A stretch of 64,000 nt of DNA from Lethocerus indicus. Lineage: Eukaryota; Arthropoda; Insecta; Hemiptera; Belostomatidae. Positions 23,256 to 33,505 of the stretch are shown in pieces. The notes below the pieces were generated by a model. The model was not told the origin of the DNA. It did not search any database and was given only the letters and a program-made list of their open reading frames with translations. Made by a program: the position numbers and the translations under genes. The first letter of the stretch is position 1. Every line of letters begins with the position of its first letter. The stretch lies in NCBI GenBank assembly GCA_019843655.1, contig JACDQD010000007.1:27618816-27682815 (forward strand), read 5' to 3'.

Positions 23256-24148
23256 TTCGAAAGGATAAAACACCGGTGTCACTAGATTGTTGCCCATTGA
23301 TGGCGACCCGGGAGTCGATTTCACGAAACGCGGACACCGATTTATAGCCGATTTATTCCACCGTTGAAATCCGTGAAGATATAATTTATCGCATCCGGAA
23401 TAATGGGATTGTTTAGTCTGTGGGAACGGGCACGTGCCGCTCTGCCCGCCTAATTACGAAAGCCTCGTTGACCGTCCAAACGGAAGAAACCGGTAGCCGT
23501 CCGGGTGAGGTCAACGCATGCAAATCGAGACTGGTTTTTCTCTCTCTCTCTCTCTCACCGTCCGTCGAGACACCCCTATTTTACCTTTTTTGTTCGGCGG
23601 TGGGATCTGCGATTTCGAAGTACTCCTAATACCCGTTTATGGGGCTCGTTCCCGGAGAGGCTCGTTATAGACAGAAGGACCGATTACGGGCCGGAGTCGG
23701 AGGCGCCACCCCAGACACGTATCGACGGCCTAACGGTGGTTCGATCGAGAGCCGAATTCAGAACCAGATTTATGCAAATGTCCCGACCCGGATCGTTATT
23801 TTTTGTTGGTTCTATCCCCCCCCTATTGTCCGCGTGAAAACCGCCTACGAAGGGCGGTGTCTAGAAAGTTTTTGCGCCGTGATATTTACAACCCTGAACT
23901 GGAATTCTCGGGAACTGCTAGACAGTTTTTATCGTTAATATTCCCTTTGATTGTAAAACATTTCAAGTAGCCCCTATCACAATAATTAAGTATATAGGGG
24001 GTAGAAAGGCCCGTAGGCCGGAATGCATGTACGAACATCCTCGATGTCAAATTTGTATCGTAGAAAAATAAAGTTTTGTAAAAAAACTGTACATAGCAGT
24101 CGCTCTAGGATGAGGTGAACCCCCTTTGAGCCCCAGACGCCATTGAAA
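23256..24148. other. No recognisable gene
   Basis: Contains a (TC)n tract at 23537-23556. Overlapping plus-strand frames at 23420-23938 have no recognisable content and no clear splice framework. The word TAGGCCGGAATGCATG at about 24015 recurs in altered form at about 31913 and 51526. Confidence 0.4.
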
Positions 24149-24161
24149 ACAAATTATATCG

Positions 24162-24475
24162 CTGGAAATACCCGTTTTGTGGTCTGATAGGGGTCGGAAT
24201 ACCGCAGATTTCGCGTGTTTCCGTCTCCTCCCGCCGATTTTTGGTCGGCTGGACCGGTTTCGGCCGCTCGCCACCTTCAGTAGTAGCGGCGTTGTTAGTC
24301 ACTTTCGCCACTTTGGACTCGGACAGTACAAGTGACACGGTGACAGTGCAGTGAGGATGTCGGAGAAACGTCCAAAGTGCCAAAAGTGACTAACTACTGA
24401 AAATGGCGAGCGGCCGAAACCGGTCTGGCAAAAGACCGAACCAGCCGGAGGAGGCAGAACCACACGAAATCTACG
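24162..24475 (-). mobile_element. Hairpin retroposon with exact 13-bp duplication
   Basis: Reverse-oriented copy of about 314 bp. The tail at left begins CTGGAAATACCCGTTTTGTG. Both arms and the AAGTGACACGGTGACAGTG loop are present, and the 5' boundary at right is CGAAATCTACG. It is flanked by the exact direct repeat ACAAATTATATCG at 24149-24161 and 24476-24488. The duplication sits exactly at the inferred 5' boundary and just outside the tail, so it defines both ends. Confidence 0.92.
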
Positions 24476-24488
24476 ACAAATTATATCG

Positions 24489-25336
24489 TCGATAATTAAG
24501 TACAGTCATTAGTTTTTCCGTTACATTAGCATTTTATAGTGAACCGTCGGGAATACCAATAAAGTGGGAATTTAACATAAAAATGATTGATAATAAATTT
24601 ATCCCGTATAAAGTACTTCAGTAGTAAATTACTGTTAATTTTGACTTAATAATAGAATTTTACAGTATTAAATTTTAGATTGAGGACTCTGTTTGGACCC
24701 CTTTATTTTTTTTTTAATTGTATAAGATTGTTTATAATATATTGAATAGGCTTAATTAAATAGGAAAATACATAGTTTAGTGTAAAACGTCCAGCCTAAA
24801 CTAGCCGGTGAGGCCGGAAAAATTAGCAGAATTTTTCACACGAACCCCCACCTTTTTCCGGGGTGTGTCACCCGTGAACGGCTCTAATAGCCGAGAATTG
24901 TTTTCGGCCGTGATTTTCCCACGGTTTTTCCAGTGAATTTCCTGTTCCGATTTAGTATCACGCCGCCGGTATCACGCTTAACGGTTCCGTTTGAATATTC
25001 AGGAGTCGCTCCACTTTGAATTCCATTTTTTTTTTTTCAACCACCCCGGCGATATTGTGTGCACCGACGACGGTCACTGAGGGCCAGAGTTTCGAAAAAT
25101 CATTTTCACTTTCATATTTTCCTACTGTCAACTACGAACAAGCAAAACTGCTTTATAATGCCGCGTTTCGAAACCTAACAGCGCGTACGGAATCGAGCCG
25201 TAGGACAGAATTCAATCGGTGCAGAATCCTTCGTGAAAACGTTAACGCCCCAACTGCAGACTGCAGTTATATGAAAAGCAACGCTATATTAAAAGTGAAA
25301 TTATAAAAGTCTGTATCATTCGTTGTGAAATACATT
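24489..25336. other. No recognisable gene
   Basis: A+T-rich sequence with one 96-codon plus-strand frame at 25016-25306 that begins with a run of Phe and has no recognisable motif. Confidence 0.4.
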
Positions 25337-25984
25337 TTAACTCGTTCGCTACCGAACGTCACATATATGTGACAGATATTTTTGCACAATTTACAAAGGC
25401 ACGTTTGAACATGTCGAGTATTTTTTAAGTTCTAAAAGTGTAAAATGCACGAAGTCTGTACTCGGTCCGGTCTCGCGTTAGATTATTTAAAGTCCTTATA
25501 ACAGTTGAATAGGTCGTTTTAGCGGGGTTAGTGAAATTAACGGGCAATAAGTTAAATTTAAAAAGGAAAAGATTTTGCGAAGCAAAATTATTAAAATTAT
25601 CACGTAAGTAGCTAGATATGAGCGAGCTATAAAAATTATTATTACATTTAATATTTTTTAACGGAAACATATCTCTCGACAAAATGACGAATTTTCGTGA
25701 AATAAAATGAATTTCGTATCGATATATTTTTTTTTATTATAATCAATTTCTTCTAATTTAATGTGACGCATATATGTGACACGTGGGCTACAGCGTTCAG
25801 TTTTTTATCTCTAGGCCAGCGTCACATATTTGTGTCAGTTTAAAAGAATACTTATTCTACTTTTTTAGACTGTTCTAAATACACATACGTAAAATCTATT
25901 CCAATTGATTTCATATAATCGCGAAAAAAATCTTGGGCTACGGCGAATATTTTCTCCAGAAGACCCTGGCAGCCAACTGGTTAA
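25337..25984. mobile_element. piggyBac-like TTAA element, copy 2 (inverted)
   Basis: 648 bp bounded by intact TTAA on both sides (25337-25340 and 25981-25984). The ends read TTAACTCGTTCGCTACCGAA and, from the right, TTAACCAGTTGGCTGCCAGG. They match each other imperfectly and match copy 1 at 2970-3652 in the opposite orientation. Perfect palindrome GTCACATATATGTGAC at 25358-25373, with further TGTGAC words near the other end. The interior matches copy 1 along its length, with no intact transposase frame. Confidence 0.8.
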
Positions 25985-26584
25985 AGTGATAGATCATTAA
26001 CGCGGCCGATGGTATGCGTAGAGTTACGTGCTAATAAAAGGAAGCTTGCCACTTCTATCTACCGAAATTATTTTATTTAGAGTACAGAGCGTTTTGAACG
26101 ATCTGAAGAGATACGCGAACGCGTATAAATCTGAGCAATTACCGGCGCGTTGTTAAAGACACCGGGGACGGGCGTCGGCTGTATAAAGTATGAGTTATGC
26201 GGAACGGTGACCACGCGACGCCGCCGGAGATGGTATCGCGTACCATCCGAAAGAAGAGAAACCGATTCGGCCACCGTTTTCGCTTAACGAGCGGTCGCCT
26301 CCAAAGGGGCAGCGGAGCAAACACGAGATATCATCGAAATGCTCCGAAGCCGTTTATTAAATATTTAAAATTGCGGAAGCTCCACTTTAAGCGCAGCCCT
26401 CTTTGGCTCGCCCCGGCGTCCGGTCATTGTAAAAGTAACGAATTATCCGGCAACTTTTACGCAGCCGTCTATTATTTATTTCTCGCCTTTATCTTCGTAA
26501 ATCCAACGCCCGGATTCTGTTGTAAAGTTGCGATGTAACATCCCCCCGACAGTATTCCTGTTACTACGGAATAACGGTTTAAAT
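25985..26584. other. No recognisable gene
   Basis: Overlapping frames at 26077-26274 (minus) and 26197-26538 (plus) have no recognised content. The stretch is CpG-rich relative to its neighbours. Confidence 0.35.
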
Positions 26585-27190
26585 TGAACCGTTTGTTTCG
26601 ATAAAGAAACCATCCGATGATGGCCCTTTTTGACACGATTTAACTACTGTCCGAGATGATCTTTGGGACGGTGGCGTTTAAGCCGTCCTGGTGGGAATAG
26701 TGGATGGGCAAGAGAGGAAAGGGACTGGACACGAGTGGATTAGGATGAGGAGAAAGGCGGGAGTGGAACTTGAGGAACCGAGATTTTGCGACTTAGTCGA
26801 CTGTCGGGGTATGTTGAGGTCATTGTGGATTGTGCGGTTAGAAACATACCCGGGGAGCATTAAGGATGGTACGAAGGACTCTTGACTGGAATCTCTGGAT
26901 GCGAGCGATGTTGGATATCTTGGAGTGGATTAGGATGAGGAGAAAGGCGGGAGTGGAACTTGAGGAACCGAGATTTTGCGACTTAGTCGACTGTCGGTAT
27001 GTTGAGGTCATGGTGGATTGTGCGGTTAGAAACATACCCAGGACTTTTGATTGGAATCTCTGGATGCGAACGATGTCGGATGTCTCGGTGGAACCCCATA
27101 GCTCTGTATATTGTCAGTTTGTTACTTAAGGTCAATTTCGATGTCCGTTTTAGTAACGGCCTTAAGAGTCCAAATTTTCTGTTCAAGTCG
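26585..27190 (-). pseudogene. Jockey-type reverse transcriptase fragment, tandem
   Basis: Minus-strand remnant of the C-terminal region of a Jockey-clade non-LTR retrotransposon polyprotein. At 27186-27115 it reads as LKRTSKLTLSNKLTIYRA, typical of the end of the reverse transcriptase. It then continues in other frames as IQRFQSKVL, YVSNRTIH-DLNIPTVD and FLLILIHS-like words. The block from IQRFQS to the C-terminus is present twice with a period of 190 bp (TGGATTAGGATGAGGAG at 26736 and 26926). Frameshifts and a deletion of the usual LKPIWTYG segment show it is dead. The left flank (26600-26700) resembles the flanks of the copies at 30330 and 35740 and is probably the element's 3' untranslated region. 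Confidence 0.8.
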
Positions 27191-28382
27191 ATTCTTTGAG
27201 TCGGGTATGGGGATTCTGAAGTATGGCGGTTTCTGTTGATTTCAACCTATTACAGGTTTAAGAAACGTTGAAAAGTGACTTTTCAATATTCAACTCAAGC
27301 AGGCCCCGATCTTAAAATATGTACAGACGGGTGAAATTCCCATTTCCCGGTTATAATTTCCACGATTTATAGATTTCGACCCGTTTCAAGGAACATTCTG
27401 TTGACATATTCAAAGATTATGACTACCCGATTTTAGTCTCCTCTCGGTCTTTCGCTAGACCGGTTTCAACGGCCCTCTCAATAAGTTCTGGAGAACAATC
27501 TGTGCGTACACCGTGTTCATTATTTCTGGTCTGAAATTGTATAACATCGCGGAGCTTTGAAATTCGAGACAGGAAGAAAAAAATTCTTCCTGCGAAAACG
27601 TTTTTTTTTTTTCGACTGCATCCTCTTCCTTCTCGAACGAATCCTGTCCCCGTTAAGATTCTAAGGCGTCTGTAAATCATGATTTGGCGGGCGGACGATC
27701 AACTTTGCCGTCCCCCCCCTTTAATTCCAATCTTCGCGAGATAACGGAGAGATATTTTGAAAAAAAAAACAAAAAAAATTGAATTTATAGCTTTTTATCC
27801 TGCCGCTGAAATTTATCCCGACGTTATTTAACGAACCTATAATTTGGTGTTCGTTCGGTGACGTCCGGGCGTCGATGCTGCGGCGTTGCAACGCGGCGAT
27901 AATTAAAGATCACGCGTCCAAGATATGTTGGGAAATGAGAACATGCAAATTTTTAATTGGAAACCACCCTATCTCTCTCTCTCTCTCCCTCCATCCCTCC
28001 CTCCTCCCTCCCTCCCTCCCTCTCTCTCTCTCTCGCTCCCTCTCACCGAGCTCTCCGCCGACCGAATTTCTGATTTCGGCCCCGGTACAACCCGACACAT
28101 TTGAACCAATTTTCGAAAACACTTTCAATTTTATCGTTCACCAGTTTCCACGCCAATATCGAAAAACGTGCTGCATTCTGTTAGAAGTGAAATAAAATTT
28201 TACGATCGCCGAAGACAAAAAACAAAAAGCGCTGCAATAACTATAAAAATGACTATATAAAATACTTATAAACTAAATTTACTACTTATATGTTCTCGGC
28301 GGAGTGGAGACTATTCTATTCTTTGGCGTGGTCGACGAAGAATTCCCAAAAATTCCAGTAATAAATACAAAATTTATATAAT
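27191..28382. other. No recognisable gene; CT-rich tract
   Basis: Contains a small hairpin-family scrap at 27437-27470 (TCCTCTCGGTCTTTCGCTAG, then ACCGGTTTC) and (CT)n/(CCCT)n at 27970-28035. Frames across the CT tract are artefacts. No gene seen. Confidence 0.45.
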
Positions 28383-28567
28383 AAAACTACCTGATTTGTG
28401 GTCTACTCGCTGGTGGGATCTTTTGTTAGACCGTTATCTTCAGTAGCGGTGTTGGTCACTTCGCCAATTGGTCTGTACAAGTGACAGAGTGACAGTGCAG
28501 TGTGGATGGCCAAAAGACCAATCCAAAGTGACTAACACCGCTACTGAAGATGGCGAGCAGCCGAAAC
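28383..28567 (-). mobile_element. Hairpin retroposon, shortened stem
   Basis: Reverse tail ACTACCTGATTTGTGGTC, a shortened first arm (TTTTGTTAGACCG fused to TTATCTTCAGTAGCGG), the loop TACAAGTGACAGAGTGACAG, then AACACCGCTACTGAAGATGG and GCAGCCGAAACC. The ACCGGT core is deleted in one arm only. Confidence 0.75.
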
Positions 28568-29342
28568 CATTCAACAGCAACTCATGCTGTCGAAAATTGG
28601 CGAAAAATATAATCACTTGAAAATATTTTCCAGTTTCCTCCGTTCGCAATTTCACTTATAAGGTAATCATTTTATGCGGAAATTTTTCACTCGATTTTTG
28701 AAACCGATGGCAGAGCTCATGATGAAGAGGGGTAAATTAGTTCAGAAGGTAAAAAAAAAGGGTAGGAAATCCCAAGGCAATATTGAGAGCCTATTATTAT
28801 TTCTCGCTTAATATATGAATTTACCCGAGAGGCGAATATTGGCTTTTATTAAGCGATTTCACCTGCGGAATTGCCAATTTACCGCAGCCGAGAGCGCGAA
28901 GCAAGCCGGGTTGGTAAGTAACTTACCGCCGGCGAGATACAATCTTCTTGTCGTAAATTTCGCTTACGGGCGTCGGTTAGGGTTGGGATAATTGTAGTGG
29001 AATAATAAAATTCCCAGTTGAGAAGAGTTATGATTCCGAGGTGAAACGGTACACCGCGACTGTAACATATCCGCTGGAGTGAGTTTAAATTGCGGATTTT
29101 AGTTAGGGTATATATGAGTACTGCGTACCTGCGTGGATGTGCACCTGCTCGTAAAATCTTGGATACGGGGCGTCCTGTGTATCGCATACAGCAGCATAAT
29201 TTATGTCGCGTATTTACGCTACTGCAATGTAACATTTTAACGCGGAGAGGTTACATACACACTCCCTTCGGCCGAAGAGTGGAATTTACGTGTCCTTCAC
29301 TGTCCGCTCCTTTCTGATATTTACAGGGAGGAGAAGTTATAG
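28568..29342. other. No recognisable gene
   Basis: Opposite-strand frames at 28879-29235 (minus) and 29090-29317 (plus) overlap and carry no recognised motif. Small perfect palindrome GGTAAGTAACTTACC at about 28912. Confidence 0.35.
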
Positions 29343-29560
29343 GACCCTCTATCCTGAGGAGGTCCTTACCCGTACCATTCTCAATGTTACGAACGTAACG
29401 TACTCATCGCCGCATGACCTCAACATACCTAGAATCGATCGAGTCGTAAACTTTCCGTTCGTCCAAATCCCTTCGTCGAATCCCTTCCCTCCGTCAAGGG
29501 AGGGAACTTCTCTGGCCAGAATAACGCGCCAGGAAGTGTTCTTCATCGCGTGGAACAATA
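29343..29560 (+). pseudogene. Jockey-type C-terminal fragment, single copy
   Basis: Plus-strand frame with TRTILNVTNVTYSS-HDLNIPRIDRVV. This aligns by eye with the Jockey C-terminal pattern LRTILNAP-YVSN-TIH-DLNIPTVD found in the other fragments here. More divergent, and only one unit. Possibly an older insertion or a different Jockey lineage. Confidence 0.5.
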
Positions 29561-29888
29561 TATATACGAGATAATTTGCGTCCGTAACGTGTAAACGATG
29601 TTGATTGCTGAGTACAAAAAAAAAATGTATACAACAGAGATGACTTCGGTACACGAACGGGGAACATGGGACACGTACAAATTACATACGGGTCGTCGGT
29701 TTAACCGATTTGTGTGAACGCGCCGAGTGTTCTTTTATTAATGACCCGCATGCGGTTACGAACGGTACACGAAAATAAAAATCGCCGTCAGAGAGAGGAT
29801 TTCTGACCGAATTGGTGACATTTCAGAATATCTGAGTGTATCTCTTAGTTTACACAGGTGTAAGCACATTTTTTTAAATTTTTTATAG

Positions 29889-30166
29889 ACCGGTTTCGGC
29901 TGCTCGCCATCTTCAGTAGCGGTGTTGGTCACTGTTAGCACTTTGGATGTTTTTTGGGCATCCTCACTGCCCACTGTCACTTTCGCATGTACTGAGGATG
30001 CCCGAAAAACATCCAAAGTGCTAACTAACAGTGACCAACACAGCGCTACTGAAGATGGCGAGCGGCCGAAACCGGTCTAGCAAAAGGCCAAACCGGCGAG
30101 AGGAGACAGAAACATCACGAACCTACAGTATTCCAACCCCTCGACGACCACAAAACAGGTATATTG
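29889..30166 (+). mobile_element. Hairpin retroposon, 5'-truncated, with duplication
   Basis: Plus-oriented. The left end starts abruptly inside the first arm at ACCGGTTTCGGCTGCTCGCC; the second arm and tail are complete (CATCACGAACCTACAGTATT, then GACCACAAAACAGGTATATT). Flanking direct repeats AAATTTTTTATAG (29876-29888) and AAATTTTTTTAG (30167-30178). A copy with a full 3' end, a missing 5' end and an intact target duplication is the classic signature of incomplete reverse transcription. Confidence 0.88.
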
Positions 30167-30329
30167 AAATTTTTTTAGTGCAACAACTGTAAAATACAAT
30201 AAGCGACAATTCAATTGATTCTCCATTGAAGTCCGGGTAGGACACTTTTTATTAACCTTTTTATTTCGTACAATCAACATGAATGTTATGAGTACAAGTG
30301 CTGACTTTTTTTCACGCGTATTTCGCGAT

Positions 30330-30665
30330 AAAAGGAACCGCCCGAAGATGGCCCTTTTCACACAAGAACAAATTGTAGTCTAAGGGCTGAGAAGAAGGAT
30401 GAGGAGAAAGGCGGGAATGGAACTTCAGGAACCGGGATTTTGCGATTTCGTCGACTGTCGGGGTATGTTGAGGTCATGGTGGATTGTCTGGTTAGAAACA
30501 TACCCAGGGGGGGAGCATTAAGGATGGTACTAAGGACTTTTGACTGGAATCTCTGGATGCCAGGTGGAACCCCATAGCTTATGTCCGCGTCGGTTTAAGT
30601 ATCGCTTAAGTAAATTGTCACTTTGTTACTTAAGGTCAATTTTGAGTGTCCGTATTAGTAATCCA
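30330..30665 (-). pseudogene. Jockey-type C-terminal fragment
   Basis: Minus-strand fragment that matches the unit at 26736-27090 word for word in places (TGAGGAGAAAGGCGGGAATG, GAAACATACCCAGG, TGACTGGAATCTCTGGATGC). Encodes broken IQRFQS-type and YVSN-type motifs. Only one unit. The leftmost part (AAGATGGCCCTTTTCACACA) resembles the 3' flanks of the other fragments. Confidence 0.75.
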
Positions 30666-31294
30666 ACCCCCAATAATATACGGATTCTCAGAATTTAAGC
30701 GCGTTCAACTCGAAAACGAATCATTTCGTACGTTTCCCCAGCGTTTGGAGGACATCTCGCCCTTTTTTTACCTCTAATAAACTTCTTTCCAGTCTTTATT
30801 GACTTGATTATAGAATTTTACAACTCGCCTCGTTAGTAGATGGTCTTATATATATATAGAGAGAGAGACTCGTTATACGGCCGGTCTAAATAAGGAAGCG
30901 GTGGAAATCGGAGGAATCAACGGCGAGGATTTACAAGTTTCAATGTTCCTAGATGTATTCAGTAAATGTTTTGAGCATAAAATACCCTTTTGACTAGCGT
31001 TTTATAATCTTGGATATTTTACTTTTTCGTCGAAACTGAACTAAAGGATTACTCGATGTTGCCATTTTTTATGCACGTACGAATGGTAATAAAAAATTTG
31101 TCGCGTTTTTAGCGCAATCCTCTTTTGGCGAATGAGGACGATGTTCCTGCATTAAACACCAGATTCAATATTGAATTATCAATAGGACCAATTTGTAATT
31201 TCGGCCGTAATTTTCAGCGAAACGCTGGCTTTTTATGACAGGATAATATCATATCCGCGATCAATTCGAACATTCTCCCCTGAGGTAAACCTGC

Positions 31295-31325
<31 letters not shown>

Positions 31326-32149
31326 TGGTCCGACACTCTATCTTGATATCCTCCGAGATAATATTTGGCCGATTCGACCGAGCGCATGACACTCCATGAA
31401 TATTAATCGGGCGTACATTACATAAAAGTGCCGTTTACCGATTTATCGTAGAATGTTCCGACGATTCGGACATTTATTTAATCCCGCTTTGATACAAATA
31501 CAGCTGTCTCGGATTTAAAGATACGATCTCTCAATTGCGTATAACATATATAATGTCAGAATTTAATTTAATTTTCGACCGACGATTGCCACGGTATCGA
31601 TTACGTGTGGAGCTTTCAGAACTTTCAAAATCCGTCGTTTCGGTCCTCTGGTCCGTCGCCACGACGGCGGAGAGAAGAAACTAGACGCCTAATAAATTTT
31701 CTACACAAATTATGCGATAACGCGCCGTGTGATATTTCACATAAAGATGCAGATATTTATATTCTATTTCCTGACTAAACAACCGTTGTTTAGGTAGCTT
31801 AAGTCCTCGGGTTTTTATTGTGTATTTTCCCCGACTAGCACAACGATATTGTAAAAAAAATTCATGTATAATGTATTATAATATTTATAGAATATAAATG
31901 TAGTAAGCCCGATAGGCCGGAATACATGCAGTAATCAGTAATTTGTTTATACCGTTGTATCGTTATAATATTTTTATTTACAGTAATAAAAATTGTTTGT
32001 ATCTTTTATCTCGCGATGGCGTGACGCCGAAATCGGTCCATCGAAAACGCGAGTTCGGTCCTGTGTCCACGTGAAGTTTTTCGGGAAATTAGTTTCTCTT
32101 TTTATTCATTTTACAGTCGACAATTTCTACGGCTCGGAACGCCGTTGAT
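30666..32149. other. No recognisable gene; (ATT)n tract
   Basis: A+T-rich, with (TA)n at 30850-30860 and an (ATT)n microsatellite at 31295-31325. No open frame of interest. TAGGCCGGAATACATG at about 31913 is a dispersed word shared with 24015. Confidence 0.5.
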
Positions 32150-32225
32150 TCAGCGTTCTTCAGTCTCCTCTCGCCGCCGGTTTGACTGCTACTGAAGACC
32201 GGCGAGAAACCGGTCCGGCGAAGGA
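32150..32225. mobile_element. Hairpin retroposon, miniature remnant
   Basis: Only the outer arms survive: TCAGTCTCCTCTCGCCG, then GGTTTGACTGCTACTGAAGACC and GGCGAGAAACCGGTCCGGCG. The loop side is deleted. Confidence 0.6.
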
Positions 32226-32805
32226 ACGCGAAGTATAATTGTGGAAAGTTTTTTTTTTCTTATGAAACTGCGCTGAAACTTTAGAATCAACTGTTGGTCC
32301 ATTGAATGGTCTGCGGACTTTCGATGTCCGCGCGGATTACAATACCGATTTTAGTGGTCATAATTTCATTCGTAACGTAAATTTCTTTTAAAATTCGCGA
32401 CTGCGACCCTCGTTCGAACAGGAATTTAAATTCTAATTCCGACAAAATCCCGGAATTCCGTACATATCGCAGGACGTGTCCGCGCTCCTACAACTTTTAT
32501 TTATGTCGGCCGCACATTCTACCGGTTAATTTTACCGGTGTTTTATACCACACTTCGGGCGAGAGGTGCAATAAAAAAAAATTTTTAAAAACTAAAAAAA
32601 AACCTAGCTAGAAACGGGTTACACCCGCCAAGTGCAGCCAAGTCACCGCCAAGTCCGGTCTGCTTTTTTTCAAAGTTCTCTTGTTCTTGCAGTTGTTTGT
32701 GAAAGAACTGCCCAATTCTTTACACTTAAATTATGAACTAATAAGATCTAGTTGCGGAAACTTTGCCTCATTTCCGAGCAAACCGACTGTAACTGAAAAC
32801 GAATG

Positions 32806-33039
32806 TTTAATATACCTGTTTTGTATACAATAACAGAACACATATATATAAACGACTGACAAACTGACAAACGCTACAGTACATGTGAAAGTGACAGTGG
32901 GCAGTGAGGATGCCCAAAAAACATCCAAAGTGCTTAACAGTGACTAACACAGCGCTACTGAAGATGGCGAGCGGCCGAAACCGGTCTAGCAAAAGACCAA
33001 ACCGGCGAGAGGAGACAGAAACATCACGAACCTACAGTA
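32806..33039 (-). mobile_element. Hairpin retroposon with exact 12-bp duplication
   Basis: Reverse-oriented. Tail at left (TTTAATATACCTGTTTTG), then an atypical A+T-rich stretch replaces most of the first arm (32824-32876). The second arm is complete from CAGTACATGTGAAAGTGACA to CATCACGAACCTACAGTA. Flanked by the exact repeat TGAAAACGAATG at 32794-32805 and 33040-33051. The replaced arm means the stem can no longer form in this copy. Confidence 0.88.
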
Positions 33040-33118
33040 TGAAAACGAATGATTTGGTGGATACGCGAACGCAAAAACCAAATTGTTTATTGATAAGTAG
33101 TCTTATTATTCCAAATAT

Positions 33119-33317
33119 ATAAGGTGTACCCAAAAGTAATCGACAATTTGATAAGATGTATTTTTGGTCCTGAGGAGTTCTTCAAGAGGGGAATTGAAAA
33201 TTTGCCGGAAAAGTGGCCGGAGAGTTGTTGCTAATATTGGTGAATATATAGTAGATTAATAATTAAAGAAGAATGAATTCCAAAGTCAAAATGTTGATTA
33301 CTTTTGTGTACACCTTA
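33119..33317 (+). mobile_element. Mariner deletion derivative, plus orientation
   Basis: About 199 bp from AGGTGTACCCAAAAGTAATC to TTTTGTGTACACCTTA. In plus orientation, unlike the other copies. It reads FGPEEFFKRGIENLPEKW, then a frameshift, then IGEYIVD and stop. This is a mariner transposase C-terminus joined almost directly to the 5' terminal repeat. Confidence 0.88.
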
Positions 33318-33327
33318 TAATAAGAAC

Positions 33328-33505
33328 CTGTCTCACCTCTCGCTGGTTTGGTCTTTTGCCAGACTGTGCAGAGTACTGAAAGTGACAGTGACAGTGCAGT
33401 GAGGATGGCCAGAAAACATGCAAAGTACCAAACAGCGGCCGAAACCGGTCTAGCAAAAGACCAAACCGGTGAGAAGAGACAGAAACACACGAAATCTACG
33501 TTATA
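33328..33505 (+). mobile_element. Hairpin retroposon, core of first arm deleted
   Basis: Immediately after the mariner derivative. First arm CACCTCTCGCTGGTTTGG with TCTTTTGCCAGAC, then a jump to the loop TGACAGTGACAGTGCAGTGA, then ACAGCGGCCGAAACCGGTC and AGACAGAAACACACGAAATC. The tail after CTACG is not recognisable. Confidence 0.75.
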
